64,000 bases of DNA. Source: Buttiauxella sp. A111. Its GTDB lineage: Bacteria > Pseudomonadota > Gammaproteobacteria > Enterobacterales > Enterobacteriaceae. Below the pieces are notes generated by a model that was given only the letters and a program-made list of their open reading frames with translations, did no database searches and was not told where the DNA came from. The stretch covers positions 868,001 through 932,000 of the forward strand of contig NZ_BJFN01000001.1 in NCBI RefSeq assembly GCF_014189855.1, written 5' to 3'. Both the position numbers and the translations under genes were made by a program. Each line of letters opens with the position of its first letter. The first letter of the stretch is position 1. Shown here in pieces: positions 53,031-63,195 of this stretch.

Positions 53031-54884
53031 TTATCTTTGTGCCCGGGCCACAAAGTGCCCGGGTCCGACATTCACAAGCGTTGTAACGTGTGGTTCATAC
53101 CCCAATTTATGCGTGGTACTGGGGATGTCATCAGAAAGCAAAACGGGTTTTGGCCGACGATGCTCAGGATCAGCAACCGGCACAGCCGCCATTAATTTCC
53201 GGGTATACGGGTGTTGCGGGTTTTCAAACACTGCGCGACGGGGGCCGATTTCAACAATTTGCCCGAGGTACATCACCGCCACGCGGTGACAAATACGCTC
53301 AACGACCGCCATATCATGAGAAATAAACAAAAAGGCGATGCCAAATTCGCGCTGGAGATCGAGCAGTAAGTTGATGATTTGCGCGCGGATCGAGACATCC
53401 AATGCGGAAACAGATTCATCGGCAATCACCACTTTTGGATTGAGCGCCAGCGCACGAGCAATACAAATTCGCTGCCGCTGCCCACCAGAAAACTCATGTG
53501 GATAACGCCACGCATGTTCAGGCAGCAGACCGACTCGCTCCAGTAACCAGCCCACCCGTTGTTGCGCCTGTTCTTTGGACATCACGTTATGCACCAGCAG
53601 CGGCTCCATAATCGAAAAACCGACGGTCAAACGCGGGTCGAGCGAGGCATACGGGTCCTGGAAAATAAACTGGATGTCCTTGCGGACGTGCTGCATATCG
53701 GCATTTGACAGCGTGTCGATACGCTGGCCGTTGAAATGAATGCTGCCACCCTGCGTTTCAACCAACCGCAACAGCGCACGCCCGGTGGTGGATTTGCCAC
53801 TTCCTGACTCCCCCACCAGCCCCAGCGTTTCACCGGGCCATAAATCAAAACTCACGTTTTCAACCGCGTGTACCCGACGGGTGACCCGGTTAAAAATACC
53901 GCTGCGAATATCAAAGCGCGTCACCAGGTCACGCACTTGCAGCACCGGCACCGCACCTGGAGCAACCGTATCTTGTTCGGTTTCGGCTTCAGGTTGGTCA
54001 GGATGCTTTGGGTCCACCAGGGGAAATTTGCGCGGTAAGTCACGGCCATTCATCGACCCAAGGCGCGGTACCGCAGCCAATAACGTTTTGGTGTAAGGAT
54101 GAACAGGTGCGTTAAATATCTGTTCAACGCGACCGGTTTCGACCGCCTCGCCGCGATACATCACCAGCACCCGGTCGGCAATATCTGCCACCACGCCCAT
54201 ATCATGGGTGATAAAAATCACGCCCATTTGCATTTCATCTTGCAACACGCGGATAAGCTGGAGGATTTGCGCCTGAATCGTCACGTCCAGCGCGGTGGTA
54301 GGTTCATCGGCAATCAACACTGCCGGGCGACACGAGAGCGCCATAGCAATCATCACACGTTGGCGCATGCCACCAGAAAGCTGGTGCGGATAACGTCCCA
54401 AAATGGCCTTCGCTTCTGGAATACGCACGCGATCAAGCATGCGACGCGCTTCCTCCATCGCCGCCTGTTTATCCAGCCCTTGATGTAATCGAATAGATTC
54501 GGCAATTTGTTCGCCCACCGGAAACACCGGATTGAGCGACGTCATCGGCTCCTGGAAAATCATGGCGATATCCGCACCACGCACATGGCGCATTTGCGAT
54601 GAGCTCAGCGTGGCGGGTTCAATGACCTGGCCGTTGCGGCGGCGCAGCAAAATTTTCTCACAGTCAACAACGCTCGCGTTCTTATCCAACAAGCGCATTA
54701 AAGCCAGCGCAGTGACCGATTTCCCGGACCCCGACTCCCCGACAATCGCCAGTGTCTCGCCGCGTTTTAGCGAAAAAGACAGGTCGGACACCGCGCGGGT
54801 ATCAACTTTTTCCTGGCGAAAGAGAACATTGAGAGCGCTAACAGACAGCACCTCGTCGCCGGGCAGTTCATGACTGTGGGGCAT
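53031..54884 (-). CDS. gsiA: Glutathione import ATP-binding protein GsiA
   Basis: The protein has 617 residues (E. coli 623) with two complete ABC domains. Walker A sites are [10 protein letters not shown] and [10 protein letters not shown]. Signatures are [12 protein letters not shown] and [12 protein letters not shown]. Walker B segments are [12 protein letters not shown] and [12 protein letters not shown]. It energises the GsiBCD system. Its ATG shares one base with the iaaA stop (TAATG), giving translational coupling. gsiB follows 34 bp later. Confidence 0.95.
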   Translation of the reverse strand: MPHSHELPGDEVLSVSALNVLFRQEKVDTRAVSDLSFSLKRGETLAIVGESGSGKSVTALALMRLLDKNASVVDCEKILLRRRNGQVIEPATLSSSQMRHVRGADIAMIFQEPMTSLNPVFPVGEQIAESIRLHQGLDKQAAMEEARRMLDRVRIPEAKAILGRYPHQLSGGMRQRVMIAMALSCRPAVLIADEPTTALDVTIQAQILQLIRVLQDEMQMGVIFITHDMGVVADIADRVLVMYRGEAVETGRVEQIFNAPVHPYTKTLLAAVPRLGSMNGRDLPRKFPLVDPKHPDQPEAETEQDTVAPGAVPVLQVRDLVTRFDIRSGIFNRVTRRVHAVENVSFDLWPGETLGLVGESGSGKSTTGRALLRLVETQGGSIHFNGQRIDTLSNADMQHVRKDIQFIFQDPYASLDPRLTVGFSIMEPLLVHNVMSKEQAQQRVGWLLERVGLLPEHAWRYPHEFSGGQRQRICIARALALNPKVVIADESVSALDVSIRAQIINLLLDLQREFGIAFLFISHDMAVVERICHRVAVMYLGQIVEIGPRRAVFENPQHPYTRKLMAAVPVADPEHRRPKPVLLSDDIPSTTHKLGYEPHVTTLVNVGPGHFVARAQR

Positions 54885-55837
54885 TAATGCTCCTGGCTGT
54901 TATAAATTCCGACGTTTGGGGCATCCCCGACATAACCGTAGCCGCGGTACATCCCTTCGCTGTTAAAAGGCAAGGCCACATTGCCTTCGCAATCGATAGC
55001 AATGACCCCTCCGCTGCCTTGCAGCACCGGAAGTTTTTCCATGACCACGCGTTCCGTGGCCTGTTGCAGACTCAGCCCGCCATACTCCATCAACGCCGCA
55101 ATATCATATGCCGCGAGCGTTCTCATAAACACTTCACCCGTACCGGTGCAAGAAACCGCTACGTTTGCGTTATTGGCGTAACAACCGGCGCCAATAATAG
55201 GGGAATCACCGACCCGTCCTGCCATTTTATTGGTCATGCCGCCCGTGGACGTTGCCGCCGCCAGATTGCCATATTGATCGAGCGCGACGGCACCGACAGT
55301 GCCAAATTTGGTATCCGGATTGATGGGGTCATCGCCATCGTGATCAAGCACGGTTTGGTCATTTGCCAGGGCTCGCTGTAATTGATCCCAGCGCGCCTGA
55401 GTGAAGAAAATATCGGGTGAGACCGGTTCAAGCCCTTGTTGCTGGGCAAAATTCTCTGCTCCACGGCCGATTAACAGCACATGTGGACTGCGTTCCAGAA
55501 CGAGTCTGGCGGCAAGAATAGGATTACGAATATGGCTAACGCCCGCCACTGCACCCGCTTCCAGGGTGTTACCGTCCATCACGCAAGCATCCAGTTCGTG
55601 GGTGCCATCATGGGTAAACACTGCGCCGATCCCGGCATTAAACAAGGGGCATTCTTCGAGCATGCGCACCGCTTCGGTCACCGCATCCAGTGCGCTACCA
55701 CCGGTTTCAAGCAACGCCTGGCCTGCCTCGACGATTTCCGATAGGGCGTTAATATAAAGCCGTTCTTTTTCGGGGCTGAGCTGCGCACGAGTGATAGCGC
55801 CCGCACCACCGTGAATAGCGATTACTGCTTTATGCAT
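54884..55837 (-). CDS. iaaA: Isoaspartyl peptidase/L-asparaginase IaaA
   Basis: The protein has 317 residues (E. coli 321). It is an Ntn hydrolase made as a precursor and self-cleaved before the nucleophile Thr180 in [31 protein letters not shown] and [11 protein letters not shown] line the active site. It removes isoaspartyl residues from dipeptides and has asparaginase activity. It is the first gene of the gsi operon and divergent from moeA, as in E. coli. Confidence 0.95.
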   Translation of the reverse strand: MHKAVIAIHGGAGAITRAQLSPEKERLYINALSEIVEAGQALLETGGSALDAVTEAVRMLEECPLFNAGIGAVFTHDGTHELDACVMDGNTLEAGAVAGVSHIRNPILAARLVLERSPHVLLIGRGAENFAQQQGLEPVSPDIFFTQARWDQLQRALANDQTVLDHDGDDPINPDTKFGTVGAVALDQYGNLAAATSTGGMTNKMAGRVGDSPIIGAGCYANNANVAVSCTGTGEVFMRTLAAYDIAALMEYGGLSLQQATERVVMEKLPVLQGSGGVIAIDCEGNVALPFNSEGMYRGYGYVGDAPNVGIYNSQEH

Positions 55838-56060
55838 GTCGACGTAGCCCTGTCAGAGAGTTAGGGAATTCCGGTTTTCACTTTCTCTATAAATATCAGA
55901 ATAGTTAAACCCAGTTGATACGATTTTCGAATATAGAAAGATGTAAATGTGATGTAAAGGAAATTGGTGCAGTTGAATACCCCTATTGAAGCGTTCTGTG
56001 ATGCACTTTTCTCTGACATAATGTCCGACATATTTTTTCCCCGCGCCGCTGGAGCTTTTC

Positions 56061-57293
56061 ATGGAATTTACCGCCGGACTTATCCCGCTTGAAACCGCAA
56101 TGGAACAGATGCTGTCGCGTATTGTTCCTGTCACCGAATCTGAATCTATCCCTTTGCTGAAGGCTGCTGGGCGCATTACGTCGCACCCTGTCACGTCGCC
56201 GATCGATGTCCCGGGTTTTGATAATTCAGCAATGGATGGTTACGCGGTTCGCCTGAAAGATTTAGCACTGGGCGTGGCTCTGTCAGTGGCGGGAAAAGCG
56301 TTTGCCGGACAACCCTTCGCAGGGGTTTGGCCCGAAGGCACCTGTATTCGCATCATGACAGGCGCGCCTGTACCCGCAGGCACTGATGCCGTGGTTATGC
56401 AGGAAGAAACCACCGTCACCGAAAGCGGCGTACGCTTTAACGAAGCAGTAAAAAACGGGCAAAACGTTCGTCTGCGTGGGGAAGATATTCGTCAGGGTGC
56501 CAGCGTGTTACCTGCCGGGAAAAAACTCACCGCCGCTGAGTTGCCGCTGATTGCCTCACTGGGCATCGCCGACGTCGCCGTGTTACGCAAAGTCCGCGCT
56601 GCGGTATTTTCGACGGGTGATGAATTGCAACTGCCGGGCACCCCACTTGGCGAAGGGCAAATTTACGATACCAACCGTCTGGCGGTGCATATCATGCTCG
56701 AGCAGTTGGGCTGTGAGGTCATCGACTTAGGTATTATTCGTGATGATCCTGAAACCCTACGTGCTGCGTTTGTTGAGGCAGACAGTCAGGCCGATGTGGT
56801 GATCAGCAGCGGCGGCGTTTCCGTTGGCGAGGCTGATTACACCAAACAATTGCTGGAAGAACTCGGAGAAGTCGGTTTCTGGAAACTGGCAATCAAACCG
56901 GGTAAACCCTTTGCTTTTGGACGTCTGAACAATAGCTGGTTCTGCGGCCTGCCGGGCAATCCGGTTTCTGCGGCACTGACTTTCTATCAACTGGTTCAGC
57001 CGTTATTAGCGAAATTAAGCGGCCAGCAAGATAATGCCCTGCCGCCACGCCAGCGTGCGCGTACGGTTGGCAGACTGAAAAAATCCCCGGGCCGCCTCGA
57101 CTTCCAGCGTGGGATTATGCGTACTGGCGCTGATGGGCAATTAGAAGTGTTGAGCACCGGTCATCAGGGTTCACATATTTTCAGCTCATTTAGCCAGGCC
57201 AACTGTTTTATCGTCCTGGAGCGCGAACGCGGTAACGTTGATGCGGGCGACTGGGTCGACGTTGAGCCATTCAATCATCTGTTTGGGGGCTAA
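56061..57293 (+). CDS. moeA: Molybdopterin molybdenumtransferase MoeA
   Basis: The protein has 410 residues (E. coli 411). [42 protein letters not shown], and [22 protein letters not shown] with [13 protein letters not shown] are the family blocks. It inserts molybdate into adenylylated molybdopterin. The activity is needed by the molybdenum hydroxylase encoded earlier in this window. It forms a two-gene operon with moeB (stop and next ATG 2 nt apart). Confidence 0.96.
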   Translation: MEFTAGLIPLETAMEQMLSRIVPVTESESIPLLKAAGRITSHPVTSPIDVPGFDNSAMDGYAVRLKDLALGVALSVAGKAFAGQPFAGVWPEGTCIRIMTGAPVPAGTDAVVMQEETTVTESGVRFNEAVKNGQNVRLRGEDIRQGASVLPAGKKLTAAELPLIASLGIADVAVLRKVRAAVFSTGDELQLPGTPLGEGQIYDTNRLAVHIMLEQLGCEVIDLGIIRDDPETLRAAFVEADSQADVVISSGGVSVGEADYTKQLLEELGEVGFWKLAIKPGKPFAFGRLNNSWFCGLPGNPVSAALTFYQLVQPLLAKLSGQQDNALPPRQRARTVGRLKKSPGRLDFQRGIMRTGADGQLEVLSTGHQGSHIFSSFSQANCFIVLERERGNVDAGDWVDVEPFNHLFGG

Positions 57294-57295
57294 CC

Positions 57296-58057
57296 ATGCA
57301 CGCTGAACTTAGCGATCAGGAAATGCTGCGCTACAACCGGCAGATTATTTTGCGCGGTTTTGATTTTGACGGCCAGGAAGCGTTGAAGGCAGCGCGTGTT
57401 TTGATTGTTGGGCTCGGCGGTCTCGGTTGTGGAGCCGCGCCGTATCTGGCTGCGGCGGGTGTCGGGCATCTTACGTTGTTAGATTTTGATACCGTGGCGC
57501 TGTCCAATTTGCAGCGCCAGACACTTCACCATGACGCCACTGTTGGGCAGCCGAAAGTGGATTCAGCTAAAGCTGCGTTGGCGGCGATCAATCCGCATAT
57601 TCAGATTGAAACGATCAATGCGCTACTTGATGAGGCGCAACTGCTGGAGCTTATCTCCAGCCACGATCTGGTGATGGATTGCACCGATAACGTGGCGATC
57701 CGCAACCAGCTCAATCAGTGCTGCTTTACGATGAAAAAACCGCTGGTTTCGGGTGCGGCAATTCGTATGGAAGGGCAAATCAGCGTCTTCACTTATCAGG
57801 ATGGTGAACCCTGTTATCGTTGCCTGAGCCGTCTGTTCGGTGAAAACGCGCTGACCTGCGTGGAGGCTGGCGTCATGGCACCGCTCGTGGGTGTAATCGG
57901 TTCATTGCAGGCGATGGAAGCCATCAAACTGCTGGCACATTACGGCACACCTGCCGCGGGCAAAATCGTGATGTACGATGCGATGACCTGCCAGTTCCGC
58001 GAGATGAAACTGCCACGCAATCCGCAATGTGAAGTATGCGGGTCTCACTCGTCATAA
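57296..58057 (+). CDS. moeB: Molybdopterin-synthase adenylyltransferase MoeB
   Basis: The protein has 253 residues (E. coli 249). The Rossmann nucleotide-binding motif is VLIVGLGGLGCGAAPYL. RYNRQIILRGFDF and LLDFDTVALSNLQRQ are ThiF/E1-like signatures, and CYRC with CEVCG bind structural zinc. It adenylylates the C-terminus of MoaD for sulfur transfer. Its 3' end overlaps the convergent LacI-family gene by 13 nt. Confidence 0.95.
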   Translation: MHAELSDQEMLRYNRQIILRGFDFDGQEALKAARVLIVGLGGLGCGAAPYLAAAGVGHLTLLDFDTVALSNLQRQTLHHDATVGQPKVDSAKAALAAINPHIQIETINALLDEAQLLELISSHDLVMDCTDNVAIRNQLNQCCFTMKKPLVSGAAIRMEGQISVFTYQDGEPCYRCLSRLFGENALTCVEAGVMAPLVGVIGSLQAMEAIKLLAHYGTPAAGKIVMYDAMTCQFREMKLPRNPQCEVCGSHSS

Positions 58058-59118
58058 AGCCCCACGCTACTGACCGCCGTATGGCTTTTGTTTGGGCGAA
58101 TGCGGCGCACTGAATCACGCACCATCAGCGTACCGTTTAGCAGTAAATTCCCAACGGGTGCATCCGGGCGGATTAAGCGTTGCTGGAGAATATGCACCGC
58201 TTCTTCGCCCAACTGGTCACGTGGAACATGCACCGATGTCAGCGGCACATCGTGGATCGCCGCCAGGTTAAAGCCGTCGATACTCATGACTGAAATATCA
58301 TGCGGCACACGCAATCCTGCATTTTGCAGCGCACTTACCGCCCCAGCCGCCATAAAATCCCCTCCCACCAGCAACGCTGTTGGCAACAAATGACGGGGAG
58401 TTGCAGCCAGAAAATCGCTGATTAATTTTTCACTCTCTTTGGCGCTAAAACTTTGAGCGGTAATCAGATGGCGCGAATCATCAAATTGCAGATTATTGGC
58501 GTCCCAGGCATCGCGTATCCCTGCAAGACGCAACTCCATGGTGTAACGCCGCAAGCACAGCAAGGTAACAACCTCTTTATGTCCCTGCTCAAACAGATAA
58601 CTCGCGGCAAAGTCGCCAATTAACTGATGATCCGGTGCAACACCTGGCAGGCGCATTTTGCGATCCCGACAGTTAATCAACACGCAAGGTTTACCGAGAT
58701 CCACCGCCAGATCGTGAATATGGGGATCGTCAATTCCCAGCAAGATCGCGGCTTCCGTTTCCACCTCATTCATTTTGTTCAGGAACATATTTGCGTCACT
58801 GTCGTTCTCTTCGAGTGCACAGTAACGCAGCCGAACTTCATGGGGTAAGAGCGCCTTGGTCAGCCCCTGAATCACACGATAATAAAAGACATCAGACCGC
58901 TCATCAAAAGCGCGTTGAGGAGCAAAAACGACCAAACTATTAAGCAGCATGCGCCCGGCAGCCATGCCCTCAAGCACCCCTTTTTGCCCGGCGCAATTCA
59001 GAACCTGCTGCCGGGCGTGTTCGCTGGTGTTCGATTTTCCCGCCAGCACACGTGAAACCGTGCTGATTGAAAGCCCTGTTTCGGCAGCAATTTCGGCGAT
59101 TTTTAGCTTTTTACTCAT
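58045..59118 (-). CDS. LacI-family repressor of the adjacent glycoside operon
   Basis: The protein has 357 residues from MSKKLKIAEIAAETG; upstream ATGs at 59145 and 59136 are in frame but lie in a probable operator. The N-terminal helix-turn-helix and hinge are IAEIAAETGLSISTVSRVLAGKSNTSEHAR. The periplasmic-binding-protein-like effector domain includes LLGIDDPH.., SYLFEQGHKEVVTLL and ISVMSIDGFNLAAIHDVPLTSVHVP. It is divergent from the transporter-GH31 operon and very likely represses it and itself. The inducer is presumably the imported sugar. Confidence 0.88.
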   Translation of the reverse strand: MSKKLKIAEIAAETGLSISTVSRVLAGKSNTSEHARQQVLNCAGQKGVLEGMAAGRMLLNSLVVFAPQRAFDERSDVFYYRVIQGLTKALLPHEVRLRYCALEENDSDANMFLNKMNEVETEAAILLGIDDPHIHDLAVDLGKPCVLINCRDRKMRLPGVAPDHQLIGDFAASYLFEQGHKEVVTLLCLRRYTMELRLAGIRDAWDANNLQFDDSRHLITAQSFSAKESEKLISDFLAATPRHLLPTALLVGGDFMAAGAVSALQNAGLRVPHDISVMSIDGFNLAAIHDVPLTSVHVPRDQLGEEAVHILQQRLIRPDAPVGNLLLNGTLMVRDSVRRIRPNKSHTAVSSVGLYDE

Positions 59119-59144
59119 TTTGTGATCTGCGCCCATTTCGGCCA

Positions 59145-59158
59145 TGAAAAAATTTTCA
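59145..59158. promoter_or_regulatory. Putative LacI-family operator O1
   Basis: TGAAAAAATTTTCA, followed by the flank TACCAAAGT. It lies just upstream of the lacI-type gene. The reverse complement recurs as O2 78 bp away. Autoregulation is inferred. Confidence 0.6.
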
Positions 59159-59222
59159 TACCAAAGTGTATGGCTTAATGGCTGAGCTTTTCGTTATCGA
59201 ACGCACGATTTTCGCTTACATA

Positions 59223-59236
59223 TGAAAATTTTTTCA
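59223..59236. promoter_or_regulatory. Putative LacI-family operator O2
   Basis: TGAAAATTTTTTCA is the exact reverse complement of O1 and is followed by CCAAAGT as O1 is. Placed in the divergent intergenic region, it could allow looping repression of both promoters. The rest of the ~295-bp gap holds no gene. Confidence 0.6.
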
Positions 59237-59414
59237 CCAAAGTCGCTACCTGGCATTTTCTGACTGTTTTACGCTCTTTCCATCGCCGTATCTGAACCTG
59301 CACATCTACGGCAGTACGTTATAAAAATAATTATTAATCAATTAGATAAATACATTCCAGCTACAAGGTAGTAGCAACTATTCCGAAAGATAGCGAATCC
59401 AGGTGGAGAACAAA

Positions 59415-60716
59415 ATGAGTCAAAGCATAAATCCAGGTGCAACTGCCGTTAAGGCCAAACGCACCGTCCGTAACCTGCGTTGGTGGGTTCTGGTGCTGTT
59501 CTTACTAGGCGTTACTGTTAACTACATTACCCGCAACTCGTTAGGTATTTTGGCCCCGGAGCTTAAATCCAGTCTGGGTATTACCACTGAACAATATTCA
59601 TGGATTGTCGCCTCATTCCAGCTTGCCTATACCCTCTTCCAACCAATTTGCGGCTGGCTGATTGATGTGATTGGCCTCAAGCTGGGCTTCCTGATTTGCG
59701 CAGGGATTTGGGCGGTGGTGTGTATCATGCACGCTGGAGCCGGTAGCTGGCTGCATTTGGCTATTTTGCGCTTCTTTATGGGTGGCGCGGAAGCCGCAGC
59801 AACCCCCGCTAACGCCAAAACGATTGGCGAATGGTTCCCGAAAAAAGAACGCCCTATTGCCGCAGGCTGGGCTGGCGTTGGCTTCTCGATTGGTGCCATG
59901 CTCGCACCGCCAATCGTCTATTTCGCCCATGCCTCCTTCGGCTGGCAGGGCGCGTTCATGTTTACCGGTGTGCTGGCCATGTTATGGGTCATTTTGTGGT
60001 GGGTGTTCTATCACAACCCGGAACAACACCCGAACCTCAGCAAAGAAGAATTGGAATTCATCAAACAGGATAACGAGCCTGCTGCGGTGAAACTGCCTTT
60101 CCTGACTGCACTGAAAACCGTCGGTAAAAACAAGCGTTTCTACGGTATCGCTATTCCGGCTTTTATGGCCGAACCGGCCTGGGCGGTGCTGAGCTTCTGG
60201 GTTCCGCTGTACCTGGCAAATGAACGCGGTATGGATCTCAAACAAATTGCCATGTTCGCCTGGCTGCCGTTCCTCGCCGCTGATCTCGGCAGCGTAGCTA
60301 GTGGCTATCTGACTAAGGTTTATACCCGCTGGTTTGGCTGCTCACGTACCAACTCCATCGTGGCAAGTTCAGTGACGGGGGCTTTCCTGATGATTTCCCT
60401 GGCACTGGTTGCCATCACCAAAGACCCGTATGTCACCATTGCGCTGATTTCTGTTGGTGGCTTCGGGCACCAGATTATCTCCTGCATGTTGAGCGCCCTG
60501 GTTGTGGACTCCTTCGACAAAGGCCAGATGGCGACGGTTAACGGTATGCGTGGTTCCGCAGCCTGGATAGCCAGCTTCTTGTTCTCACTGTTGATTGGTG
60601 TAACCGCCGACAAAATTGGCTACAACCCCCTGTTTATCGCCATGGGCTTCTTTGACCTGATTGGCGCTGTATTCCTGGTTTCTTTTATTGCTGAACGCCG
60701 CACTAAGCGCGCCTGA
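59415..60716 (+). CDS. ExuT-like MFS transporter (hexuronate/glycoside porter)
   Basis: The protein has 433 residues from MSQSINPG, with GGTGGAG 6 nt upstream; an in-frame GTG four codons earlier is part of that Shine-Dalgarno. Twelve transmembrane segments follow the anion:cation symporter pattern: VTVNYITRNSLGILAPELK, RFFMGGAEAAATPANAKTIGEWFPKKERPIAAG and the mid-protein AEPAWAVLSFWVPLYL. The closest recognisable E. coli relative is ExuT. Together with the GH31 enzyme it probably imports a glycoside or oligosaccharide that is cleaved inside the cell. Confidence 0.85.
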   Translation: MSQSINPGATAVKAKRTVRNLRWWVLVLFLLGVTVNYITRNSLGILAPELKSSLGITTEQYSWIVASFQLAYTLFQPICGWLIDVIGLKLGFLICAGIWAVVCIMHAGAGSWLHLAILRFFMGGAEAAATPANAKTIGEWFPKKERPIAAGWAGVGFSIGAMLAPPIVYFAHASFGWQGAFMFTGVLAMLWVILWWVFYHNPEQHPNLSKEELEFIKQDNEPAAVKLPFLTALKTVGKNKRFYGIAIPAFMAEPAWAVLSFWVPLYLANERGMDLKQIAMFAWLPFLAADLGSVASGYLTKVYTRWFGCSRTNSIVASSVTGAFLMISLALVAITKDPYVTIALISVGGFGHQIISCMLSALVVDSFDKGQMATVNGMRGSAAWIASFLFSLLIGVTADKIGYNPLFIAMGFFDLIGAVFLVSFIAERRTKRA

Positions 60717-60733
60717 TAGATGGATTGTGAACG

Positions 60734-63097
60734 ATGAAAACCCTGAAAAATTGGACACTGTTAAAATCTGATGCCAACCACGTTGAGTTAAGCGTGGATG
60801 GGAAGCATCGCCTGAATGTGTTCGTGCTGGAGCAAGGCATGTTCCGCGTGCTGATTAAACGCGAAAACAAACTGGCGTTAAACCGCACCTGGAGTATCGC
60901 ACCAGAAAATGATGTGCCATGGGAAGGCCGCGACCGTGAAAGTCTGCAAGGTTTCGCCCTGCCAGGTTTCACGGTAGAAGAGCTTGATGAAACCCTGCGC
61001 ATCAGCACCGATAAGCTGCGCGTAACTGTCCACCAGCCGCTGTGGCTGGAGTGGGAATATCTCAATGAGGCTTCTGAGTGGCAATTGCTGGCAAGTGACC
61101 GCCCAACCAGCGCTTATCTGTTGAATGCCCATGGCGACGGCGTCGCGCATTATCAGCGTCGATATAAAGATGAACGCTATTACGGCCTGGGCGAGAAAGC
61201 TGGCCCACTTCAGCGTACCGGTAAGCGCTATGAAATGCGTAACCTGGATGCGATGGGCTACAACGCGCAGTCCACTGACCCGCTGTACAAGCATATTCCA
61301 TTCACCATTACGCGCCGTCCGGACGTGAGTTTCGGGATGTTTTACGACAACCTGAGCAACTGCTGGCTGGATTTAGGCAACGAAATTGACAACTATCACC
61401 AGCCCTATCGCCGCTGGCAGGCAGAATCTGGCGACGTCGATTACTACTTATTCCTCGGCCCTCAGGTTTTAGACGTCACCAAAGCGTTTGTGCGTTTGAC
61501 CGGTAAAACGCTGTTTGGCCCAAAATGGAGCCTCGGTTACAGCGGTTCAACCATGCATTACACCGATGCACCGGACGCGCAAAACCAGCTGATGAGTTTT
61601 ATTCGTCTGTGCAACGAACATGCAATTCCTTGCGATTCGTTCCAGCTGTCATCGGGTTACACGTCGATTAACAACAAGCGTTACGTGTTTAACTGGAACT
61701 ACGACAAAGTGCCGCAGCCGAAGGTGATGAGCCAGGCGTTCCTTGATGCTGGGATCAAACTTGCGGCAAATATCAAGCCGTGCCTGTTGCAGGATCATCC
61801 GCGCTATTCAGAAGTGGCAGAAAACGGGCTGTTTATTAAGGATTCCGAGCAAGACAGTCCAGAGCGTTCAAGCTTCTGGGATGATGAAGGATCGCATCTT
61901 GATTTCACCAATCCTGAAACGGTGAAATGGTGGAAAAATGGCGTCACCACGCAGCTGCTGGAGATGGGCATCGGCTCAACGTGGAATGACAATAACGAGT
62001 TTGAAGTGTGGGATGGTGAAGCGCGCTGCCACGGTTTTGGCGAAGAGATTGCCATTAAAAATATCCGCCCGGTGATGCCGCTGCTGATGATGCGTGCCTC
62101 GCTCGAAGCCCAGCAGACCTTTGCGCCAGAAAAACGGCCGTATCTGATTTCTCGTTCCGGTTGCGCCGGGATGCAGCGTTATGTGCAGACCTGGAGCGGC
62201 GATAACCGTACCAACTGGAATACTCTGCGCTACAACACTCGCATGGGCGTGGGCATGAGCTTATCTGGTTTGTATAACGTGGGGCACGATGTCGGCGGTT
62301 TCTCTGGCGATAAACCGGATGCCGAACTGTTTGTGCGCTGGGTACAAAACGGCGTGATGCATCCGCGTTTCACTATCCATTCATGGAACGACGATCAGAC
62401 GGTGAATGAACCGTGGATGTACGCAAGTGTGACTCCCGCCATTCGCAGCGCGATTGAAACGCGCTATCGCCTGCTGCCGTATTTCTACACTCTGTTGTGG
62501 CAGGCGCATGCGGATGATGAACCGATGCTGCGCTCCACTTTCCTCGACCATGAGCACGACGAAAAAACGTTCGAGGAGTGCGACGACTTCATGCTGGGCC
62601 GCGATTTGCTGGTCGCAAGTGTGGTCGAAGAGGGTCAACGTCAGCGTGAAGTGTGGCTGCCTGAAAACGGCGCGGGTTGGTACGACTACTACACCGGCCA
62701 ATGGTATAGCGGCGGCCAGACGATTGTGGTTGATGCGCCACTGGAGCGCTTGCCGCTACTGGTACGCGCAGGTGCAGCCCTGCCGCACAGTGCTCGCATT
62801 ACGCATGTGGATGCAAAAGCGGATAGTGTGCGCGAGCTGAAGGTGTATCCGCTGCAAGGAACTGGCGTTTCACACGGTAGCCTGTTTGAAGATGACGGCG
62901 AATCATGGGGATACCAGCAAGGCAATGCGCTGTGGCTAAACTGGGAAATTCGCTGCACGGCGGATGAGATTCAGGTGGTGTTTAGCCGTAAAGGTGATTA
63001 TCTACCGGCCTGGAAAGAGATGAAGTTGACGCTGCCTGCAGGGGAGAAACGCCGTTTGGTCGTTGATGGGAAAGAGCAGGATTGCTTCGTGCTGTAG
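60734..63097 (+). CDS. Glycoside hydrolase family 31 (alpha-glycosidase)
   Basis: The protein has 787 residues with no signal peptide, so it is cytoplasmic. The GH31 (beta/alpha)8 barrel carries LGYSGSTMHYTD, the nucleophile Asp419 in GIGSTWNDNNEFEVW and the acid/base Asp490 in TWSGDNRTNW. ARCHGFGEEIAI and HDVGGFSGDKPDAELFVRW are further family motifs. An N-terminal galactose-mutarotase-like domain and a C-terminal beta domain flank the barrel. WNDNNE differs from the DxNE/WxDMNE of YicI and typical alpha-glucosidases, so the linkage specificity is open. It is co-transcribed with the MFS gene (17-bp gap). Confidence 0.9.
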   Translation: MKTLKNWTLLKSDANHVELSVDGKHRLNVFVLEQGMFRVLIKRENKLALNRTWSIAPENDVPWEGRDRESLQGFALPGFTVEELDETLRISTDKLRVTVHQPLWLEWEYLNEASEWQLLASDRPTSAYLLNAHGDGVAHYQRRYKDERYYGLGEKAGPLQRTGKRYEMRNLDAMGYNAQSTDPLYKHIPFTITRRPDVSFGMFYDNLSNCWLDLGNEIDNYHQPYRRWQAESGDVDYYLFLGPQVLDVTKAFVRLTGKTLFGPKWSLGYSGSTMHYTDAPDAQNQLMSFIRLCNEHAIPCDSFQLSSGYTSINNKRYVFNWNYDKVPQPKVMSQAFLDAGIKLAANIKPCLLQDHPRYSEVAENGLFIKDSEQDSPERSSFWDDEGSHLDFTNPETVKWWKNGVTTQLLEMGIGSTWNDNNEFEVWDGEARCHGFGEEIAIKNIRPVMPLLMMRASLEAQQTFAPEKRPYLISRSGCAGMQRYVQTWSGDNRTNWNTLRYNTRMGVGMSLSGLYNVGHDVGGFSGDKPDAELFVRWVQNGVMHPRFTIHSWNDDQTVNEPWMYASVTPAIRSAIETRYRLLPYFYTLLWQAHADDEPMLRSTFLDHEHDEKTFEECDDFMLGRDLLVASVVEEGQRQREVWLPENGAGWYDYYTGQWYSGGQTIVVDAPLERLPLLVRAGAALPHSARITHVDAKADSVRELKVYPLQGTGVSHGSLFEDDGESWGYQQGNALWLNWEIRCTADEIQVVFSRKGDYLPAWKEMKLTLPAGEKRRLVVDGKEQDCFVL

Positions 63098-63107
63098 TCA
63101 ATGTTTT

Positions 63108-63183
63108 GCCCTCACCCTCTCCCCCAGGAGAGGGGATCGACGGTTTTCTCCCTCTCCCTTGAGGGAGAGGGCCGGGGTGAGGG
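63108..63183. repeat. REP-like CCCTC.. hairpin cluster E
   Basis: GCCCTCACCCTCTCCCCCAGGAGAGG and, inverted, CCCTCTCCCTTGAGGGAGAGGGCCGGGGTGAGG lie between the convergent GH31 and ybiT genes. Confidence 0.75.
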
Positions 63184-63195
63184 GCTTTCTAAAAC

